A stretch of 64,000 nucleotides of DNA from Echinarachnius parma (lineage: Eukaryota; Echinodermata; Echinoidea; Clypeasteroida; Echinarachniidae): assembly GCA_037951105.1 (NCBI GenBank), contig JBAMJV010003317.1, positions 1-64,000 on the forward strand. Reading direction: 5' to 3'. Shown here in pieces: positions 58,119-64,000 of the stretch. How positions within the stretch are numbered: position 1 is the stretch's first letter; every line of letters begins with the position of its first letter. A model generated the notes under the pieces. The model saw nothing but the letters and a program-made list of their open reading frames with translations, had not been told where the DNA came from and searched no databases. The position numbers and the translations under genes were made by a program.

Positions 58119-61100
58119 TTGAAGCTTCAATACCCCCGCCTCGACATTAACATCAAGGAGAGAAATCATGCATACTTCACAGTCCTACTTTTGCTTGCAG
58201 GAGACACGGAACTGAACCCGGGCCCTCGTTCAGTCAAGTACCCCTGTTTGATATGCAAGAAACCAGCAAAAGGGGACCAGCAGTGCCTAAAGTGTGATAC
58301 ATGCGATGGTTGGTATCACACAGAGTGTATGAACATGCCCAAGCAGATTTATGATACTTATGCAAATACTAGCATGACATGGATATGCTGTCAGTGTGGA
58401 CTACCAAATGTAAGTTCATCCCTGTTCAACAGCTCAAGTGTCACTTCAACCGCCAACCAATTTAGCAGCCTGAGTGACACATTGGGAGATACTCCAAACA
58501 ACTTTATGGATGATACAGCCCTCCCTGAGCCTGATGGAAACAACATTCACATAGGCTCACCATCCGCCACTTCAACACCTAGAAGGAAACTGGGCGCCCA
58601 ACGTGCATCTACTCAACAACGACAACGCACCAAGAACCTGAAATGCCTACTGATAAACTGTGATGGCATTTGTAACAAACTTCCACACTTGGAAGTGATG
58701 ATTGAAAGCCACAAACCAGATGTTATAATAGGTACTGAATCCCACCTGAAACCTGACATCATGACTGCTGAGATCACTCCACGTGGATTCACAACATTTA
58801 GGAAGGATAGAATACATGCCAGAAAGGGAGGAGTGTTTATCATGATCAAAGATGACCTCGTTGCAACGGAATGTAACCTCGTTGAAGGTGAAGCAGAAGT
58901 CTTATACATAGAACTGAATATCCAAGGATTCAAACGGCTAGTTATAGGCTCGTTCTATCGACCACCAAAGTCTGACCCTACAAATCTTCAGGAACTTGAA
59001 AGGTCACTAGCTAACATGTATGCTAGATTCAAAGAGACCGTTGTTATTCTGGGGGGCGACTTCAATCTGGCAGACATTGATTGGACTAACAGACTGGTAA
59101 AACCATACGCTACAGAAGCAACAAAATGCGCCCTGCTACTAGATATCTGCAATGACTTTTTCCTTGATCAACTGGTTACTGAGCCGACTAGAATATCTGG
59201 AAATACAAAGAACATCTTAGACTTGGTTCTAACAAGTCACCCTGGTCACATCACCAACTGTGAAGTCACAGCAGGCATTAGCGACCATGATGCAGTTACT
59301 TTCCTGCTCAACTCTACGCCAAAGCGGACAAAGAAGATGCCAAGGAAAATCTACCTCTTCAGTAAAGCTAATATCCCCAATCTGCAGTCTGCAATCGATA
59401 CATGGCAGCAGGACTTTCTCAGCAGCAATCCTGGTTCTAGATCAGTACAGGATAACTGGGACATCTTCAAATCTAAGATCACACTCTTCATGGAAAATCA
59501 TATTCCATCAAAGATGTCAAAGCCCAATAACTCAAGTCCATGGATTACCAATCAGATAAGGAAGAAGATTAAAAGGAAACAGAAACTCTACAATAAGGCC
59601 AAGAAATCGGGAGATTGGGGACCATTCCGGGACTATCAAAAGTCACTGCGGAAGGAAATAAGACACAACTACTGGTCTTACCAAAGCAACATGTTTACTG
59701 GTTCAGACAAAGCCGACAAAGCCTTCTGGAAGTTCATAAGATCAAAAAAGCAAGATCCAGCGGGCATTTCTCCACTCAAGCATGATGAAAAAGTAGTCTT
59801 TGACGCCACAAGAAAGGCGAAGGTATTTAATCAACAATTCCAGTCGGTGTTCACAGCTGAAGATACAACAGTTCTACCCAATCTTGGAGAATCCAACGTC
59901 CCTACGATGGAGAACATTTCTATCACACCAAATGGAGTCCAGAAGCTTTTAGAGGCCATCAAGACTGATAAAGCTACTGGTCCAGATGGAATCCCAGGCC
60001 AATTTCTGAAGAGTTTCGCCAAGGATCTAGCACCAGTTTTGTGTTTCATCTTCCAGCAGTCACTGAACACTGGACAAGTACCATCAGACTGGCGCCTGGC
60101 GAACATCACACCAATTTTTAAAAAGGGAGACAAAAGCACCCCTTCGAACTATCGTCCTGTTTCCGTAACATCGATATGCAGTAAGTTGATAGAACATATC
60201 ATCTTCAGTCAGATAATGCACCACTACGATACCAACAACGTACTACACGACTCTCAACATGGTTTCCGAGCAGGCCGCTCATGTGAGACCCAGTTAATTA
60301 TGACAGCCGAAGATCTGGCACGTTCACTGGACCAAAAAGACCAGGTTGATGCGATTGCTCTGGATTTTTCGAAAGCTTTCGACCGTGTCCCCCATGAGCG
60401 CCTCTTACTCAAACTCAGACACTACGGCATCCGAGGCGAACTACAGCAATGGATCAGATCATTCCTCACAGACCGATCCCAGCGGGTGGTTGTAGATGGA
60501 CAAGCATCTGACACGATCCATGTGTCATCTGGTGTTCCCCAAGGAACGGTACTGGGCCCCCTATTGTTCATCACATTTATAAATGACATCTCCCATGGTA
60601 TCACGTCCAAGCTAAGGCTGTTTGCAGATGACTGTCTCATATACAATCCTATTCATGACATCTCGGACCACCATGCGCTTCAGCGGGACCTTGACCGCCT
60701 TCATCAATGGTCTCTTACCTGGCAGATGAAATTCAACACAGAGAAATGTCATCTTCTACGGTTCTCACTCCGCCGAAACAACATTGAAGGCAATTACCTA
60801 CTGGGCAATACTCAACTTACAGCAGTTCAAAACTACAAATACCTGGGTCTTACCTTTTCTCACAACCTATCCTGGCAAAAACACATTGATGGAATTGCAT
60901 CGAAATCCAACCAAATGCTCGGGCTTATCAATAGGAATCTACGACGCTCTTCCCAGAAGATCCGACAACAAGCCTTCTTCTCCCTGGTTAGACCTCGCTT
61001 GGAATATTGTGCAACAGTCTGGAATCCATCTACAAAGAAGAGCATCTCAAAGATTGAAGCTGTACAGAGGCGAGCAGCAAGATTCGTTCTTCAACAATAC

Positions 61101-61430
61101 CGCCATTCTGAGAGTGTGTCTGCTATGATTCAACAACTTAAATGGAGTACACTGGAAAGACGCAGACACATCTCCTGCCTTAGCCTCCTCTACAAAATTC
61201 AGAATGGCATGGTAGCAATTACACCTGACCAACTCCTCACACCAATGGCCCCAAGCATCACCAGACAATACCACCCAAATAAGCTCAAGCATATACATAC
61301 TCGAACTCAGCTTTACCAGAACTCCTACTTCCCACAAACTGTAACAGCATGGAATGCGCTCCCCAATAATATCTTGGCTTCCACATCACTAGGAGCCTTT
61401 GTGGGAGCAGTTGCCTCAATCGGCAATTAA
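58119..61430 (+). CDS. Non-LTR (CR1-like) retrotransposon polyprotein: 2A-like motif, PHD finger, endonuclease, reverse transcriptase
   Basis: An open frame of 1,103 codons with no internal stop. In order: hydrophobic leader and a 2A-like motif AGDTELNPGP (residues 27-36); PHD-type zinc finger C43-C46-C59-C62-H67-C70-C90-C93; APE-type endonuclease (about 175-395) with the GDFN motif at 313-316 and SDHD at 388-391; reverse transcriptase (about 590-880) with DKATGPDGIP, HGFRAGRSC, DFSKAFDRVPH, SGVPQGTVLGP and the catalytic FADD at 835-838; then the usual C-terminal region ending WNALPNNIL. The frame begins at a TTG, the nearest upstream in-frame stop is at 58089-58091, and no ATG precedes the PHD finger. 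The 5' end is therefore probably truncated. The element is inserted in E3. Confidence 0.93.
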   Translation: MKLQYPRLDINIKERNHAYFTVLLLLAGDTELNPGPRSVKYPCLICKKPAKGDQQCLKCDTCDGWYHTECMNMPKQIYDTYANTSMTWICCQCGLPNVSSSLFNSSSVTSTANQFSSLSDTLGDTPNNFMDDTALPEPDGNNIHIGSPSATSTPRRKLGAQRASTQQRQRTKNLKCLLINCDGICNKLPHLEVMIESHKPDVIIGTESHLKPDIMTAEITPRGFTTFRKDRIHARKGGVFIMIKDDLVATECNLVEGEAEVLYIELNIQGFKRLVIGSFYRPPKSDPTNLQELERSLANMYARFKETVVILGGDFNLADIDWTNRLVKPYATEATKCALLLDICNDFFLDQLVTEPTRISGNTKNILDLVLTSHPGHITNCEVTAGISDHDAVTFLLNSTPKRTKKMPRKIYLFSKANIPNLQSAIDTWQQDFLSSNPGSRSVQDNWDIFKSKITLFMENHIPSKMSKPNNSSPWITNQIRKKIKRKQKLYNKAKKSGDWGPFRDYQKSLRKEIRHNYWSYQSNMFTGSDKADKAFWKFIRSKKQDPAGISPLKHDEKVVFDATRKAKVFNQQFQSVFTAEDTTVLPNLGESNVPTMENISITPNGVQKLLEAIKTDKATGPDGIPGQFLKSFAKDLAPVLCFIFQQSLNTGQVPSDWRLANITPIFKKGDKSTPSNYRPVSVTSICSKLIEHIIFSQIMHHYDTNNVLHDSQHGFRAGRSCETQLIMTAEDLARSLDQKDQVDAIALDFSKAFDRVPHERLLLKLRHYGIRGELQQWIRSFLTDRSQRVVVDGQASDTIHVSSGVPQGTVLGPLLFITFINDISHGITSKLRLFADDCLIYNPIHDISDHHALQRDLDRLHQWSLTWQMKFNTEKCHLLRFSLRRNNIEGNYLLGNTQLTAVQNYKYLGLTFSHNLSWQKHIDGIASKSNQMLGLINRNLRRSSQKIRQQAFFSLVRPRLEYCATVWNPSTKKSISKIEAVQRRAARFVLQQYRHSESVSAMIQQLKWSTLERRRHISCLSLLYKIQNGMVAITPDQLLTPMAPSITRQYHPNKLKHIHTRTQLYQNSYFPQTVTAWNALPNNILASTSLGAFVGAVASIGN

Positions 61431-61516
61431 TGGGACACCTCACCGGTTCCCCTCGACTCTACGTCCTGACTGATGGACCCTGTCGAGTACCCAAGTAGAA
61501 GTAGAAGTAGAAGCTA
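61431..61516 (+). repeat. 3' tail of the non-LTR element with (GTAGAA)n
   Basis: A short 3'-UTR ends in AAGTAGAAGTAGAAGTAGAA. The host E3 sequence resumes at 'ctagtccaactaggttgtg'. AGCTA occurs on both sides (near 58073 and 61512) and may be the target duplication. Confidence 0.7.
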
Positions 61517-62962
61517 GTCCAACTAGGTTGTGTTTCTAGAACAGTCATTATGAGACATTTATGTGGGCCAATATTTAACATGAACCCACTTTCATGATAT
61601 ATCTCCTTTAGACCTATAATGAAACTTGCCCTCAAACGTGTCATGTAAGCCTACAGACACACTACAGACACACCAAACTGGGTGGGTAGACCTCGATTAT
61701 AATTATGTTTGGAGTCCATTGACGAAAGGGTGGTCTTTTGAACACCCCTTCCCTCCTCCCGGGTATCTCATTCACGGGATAAGCATAATATGTAATTTTG
61801 TGGACATATTTTGTATCATTTGATATAGTAATTTAACCACATCTAAACAAATTATAACATTAACAACTCATATTCTTATGTATGTCATTGTTTTTAATGT
61901 TTATGTGTTCTATTGTCTATTACTGTACATACTTAGTTTCATTATATAATGCTCTTAATAGCTATCTAAAATGCGAATTACATGTTTAAAGATCAAAATA
62001 TAGCCTATTTTTCATTTTTAAGAATTTAGTTGCCTTTTTATACATACGCGCTGTATACGAGTTTCACGTCCGTATGTGATGCATCACGTTGTAACGACGT
62101 GTGACATAGTAACCAAAGATGCAATATGCTCAAATTTGGTATCAAACGATGCGCAGGACTTTAGGAAAGTCCTCCATGAAACAACAATCTATAATCAGCA
62201 GTGCATTGTGGTGTAATTGTGCAAGATGTGTGACTGTGTATTCATGACCCCTAAGGCTAAAACACACTATTTAGTGTATTATAGGTGTGGTTTTCTTGAA
62301 ACTCATCCTGTGGACTTCCAGTAGCTAGTTTGCGAGGTTGTCCACCTAGGTTGTGATCCTAGAGGGTCCTAGAAGCCATTTCTGGTGACCAACCTTTTAC
62401 AACAGACAAAAGCTGCTAAACCCCCTTTGCCCCCTGGGTAATAGCTGGTGTCGCTGTATAATGATCTTCATAGGTATTTCAAAAGCGAATTAGGTTTTTA
62501 AAGATTAAAAAATCCTATGTTTAACTCTTAAGCATTTATTTGTATTTTATACATAAGCGCTGAATACGAAATTTCACGTCCGTGTGTGACGCACCACTTT
62601 GTAACGACGTATGACACAGTATTAACCAAAGCTGCAATATGCTCAAATTTGGTCTCAAACGATGCGCAGGACTCTGAGGAAGACCCTCCAAGAAAAAAAA
62701 CAAGCTGGAATCAGGCGTGCATTGTGGTTTAATTTTGCAAGATGTGCGACTGGGTGTTCATGACCCCTAAGGCTGAACACACTATTAAGTGCATATAGGT
62801 GTGGTTTTCTTGAAACTCATCCTGTGGACTTCCAGCGGCTAGTTCGCGAGGTTGTCCACCTAGGTTGTGATCCTAGAAGGTCCTAGAAGCTATTTCTGGT
62901 GGCCAACCTTTTACAACAGGCAAAAGCTGAAATCCTAAAAAAATGGTGGTTTGCCCCCTGGG

Positions 62963-63940
62963 TATTCAGTCTCTTTGACATTGTATGGGGTTATATCTAT
63001 TGTGCATTCACTTGTACATGTTTATATAATGCTTTTTTCTGATTATAATGGTTTATTTTGGTTTGAACCCATTTGAAAAACAGCTTGTTACTGACAAGGA
63101 CAATCCATCTCATGCATAAGCATGATGAGTGGAGAATAAGTCATTATAATAAATGACTAAACATCTTAATCAAAAAATTAATATGCCTATATCAATCCAC
63201 TTTTTGCACATGTCAACAAAGTTACTATAGATCCCTTTAAGCACATTGGTCTGCATTTTTATATCATTTATCAGTGTCGTGATATGTGATACACGAAAAT
63301 GTGTATCGGAAATATTACTTTAACTTTTAATGAATACCCCAGATTTCTTGTTTTATCTACTACATGTATAGTATTGTAAAGTTAGAACTCGAGAAACATT
63401 CAAATTAGCCGGATAGTCTGCTGAACTATCTAAACAAAACATGTGTACAGCTGTTCTAATATATGTACAATAAATCACCCTGTACAACCAGAAGTAACTG
63501 CATACATAATTATCTTCCCTATACTTAAACCTGTTGAAACCTCGTTATTTTGTACGTATGGATAAACCTTTGGTCCCTTTGGGGCCTCAATGTCATCCTA
63601 ACTAATTGCCATCTTACAAAATAATATACGATCTAAATACAGTTACTTTCCTCAGTTTCCTGAGAAAGGCGAGAACTTGTATCGTTTTGTCTGGAAAAGA
63701 AATTGTTATGTCCCCGAATGAAGTTTTGCCCGAATGTTGGCGTTTTCAGATTAGTCCAGGGCTGCACCCCCTTTGCCCGCCTCTATACGTACGCCTATGC
63801 AATCTCAAAACGACGACATCACGGAAGCCGACACATAATTACGACAGCATCAAGCCTGCTGAACAAACAATTAACAATTTACTATCTTTCTTAACAGAGA
63901 ACAAGTGATTTGGTCAAATGTCAGTATAATTTGCAAATTC
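62963..63940. other. Intergenic/intronic sequence
   Basis: A short MITE family 1 fragment lies at 63205-63240 (TTTGCACATGTCAACAAAGT on the plus strand, the reverse orientation). The 100-codon frame at 63606-63908 has no recognisable domain. Confidence 0.4.
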
Positions 63941-63943
63941 GGC

Positions 63944-64000
63944 TCACATCTTGACTTTAATATCGATCTCCACGTAGGACAGCTTGTCAAACGTGACGAT
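63944..64000 (-). CDS. Possible C-terminal coding end of a minus-strand gene running off the window
   Basis: The minus strand reads IVTFDKLSYVEIDIKVKM then TGA. The base composition (GTC ACG TTT GAC AAG CTG TCC TAC GTG GAG ATC) is more codon-like than the AT-rich surroundings. Eighteen open codons could arise by chance, and I do not recognise the family. Confidence 0.25.
   Translation of the reverse strand: MVTFDKLSYVEIDIKVKM

Larger units (their letters stand above)
55134..62438 (-). mobile_element. Element E3: 7.3-kb member inserted in E2 in opposite orientation
   Basis: The left end CCCAGGGGGCAAACCACC is the CCACC type and the right end (minus strand CCCAGGGGGCAAAGGGGG) is the GGGG type, so it is inverted relative to E1 and E2. 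TA flanks both sides (55132-55133 and 62439-62440). Inverted arms extend roughly 900 bp (55134-56040 with 61600-62438). Inside are decayed coding sequence (56100-58070) and a non-LTR retrotransposon (58.1-61.5 kb). Confidence 0.75.
54426..62962 (+). mobile_element. Element E2: about 1.23-kb transposon split by E3
   Basis: The left part 54426-55133 starts CTCAGGGGGCAAAAGGGG after TA. The right part 62439-62962 ends AAATGGTGGTTTGCCCCCTGGG with a following TA. The two parts have the same kinds of ends as E1 (GGGG-type left, CCACC-type right) and together about the same length. The sequence at the break matches E3's own interior at 61900-61985, which shows what the intact element looked like. Confidence 0.75.

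Noticed and set aside
63606..63908. 100-codon plus-strand frame as further DEG/ENaC exon
   Set aside because: No palm, TM2 or cysteine pattern of the family and no matching phase-1 acceptor.

Overview
The window is eukaryotic: genes are split by consensus GT-AG introns, intergenic DNA is AT-rich, poly-C/poly-G runs and microsatellites are common, and about half or more of the sequence is transposon-derived. The gene content (an SLC27 fatty-acid transport/very-long-chain acyl-CoA synthetase gene and DEG/ENaC sodium-channel exons), TTAGGG-type telomeric repeats and a PHD-endonuclease-RT retrotransposon with a 2A-like peptide motif suggest a marine invertebrate deuterostome. An echinoderm is my best guess, by inference only; I cannot name the species.

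Region 1 (1-6.7 kb) is repeat-rich and gene-free. It holds a large inverted array of a 16-bp unit (4.6-5.4 kb) and an inverted SINE pair (5.56-6.0 kb). Region 2 (6.8-16.7 kb, minus strand) is a complete nine-exon SLC27A-type gene. Every splice site and phase is readable, and the exons join into one uninterrupted frame of 667 codons. Its introns carry SINEs, two TTAA-flanked MITE families and a long (AGT)n tract. Region 3 (16.7-28.9 kb) is gene-free. It holds poly-C repeat clusters, a short hairpin MITE, an RT fragment, a tRNA-derived repeat pair, an interstitial telomeric tract inside an inverted repeat, a 49-bp minisatellite with higher-order structure, an 88-bp tandem repeat and a 1.33-kb TA-flanked element with 230-bp terminal inverted repeats.

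Region 4 (28.9-51.7 kb, plus strand) carries DEG/ENaC exons. Two different N-terminal/TM1 exons, near 29.9 kb and 42.0 kb, end in the same phase at the same protein position. Downstream extracellular exons are seen only once, at 49.3 and 51.6 kb. This looks like one gene with alternative first exons (the layout known for ASIC1 and ASIC2) or a tandem duplicate that lost its 3' part. The long introns hold RT fragments, a piggyBac-like TTAA insertion inside a MITE, a 336-bp near-perfect palindrome and a 1.5-kb inverted repeat.

Region 5 (52-63 kb) is a nested transposon pile. Its elements have CCCAGGGGGCAAA termini flanked by TA. The innermost contains decayed coding sequence and is itself broken by a non-LTR retrotransposon with an open 1,103-codon frame. 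The last 57 bases may encode the C-terminus of another minus-strand gene. No CRISPR array, operon or other prokaryotic feature is present.
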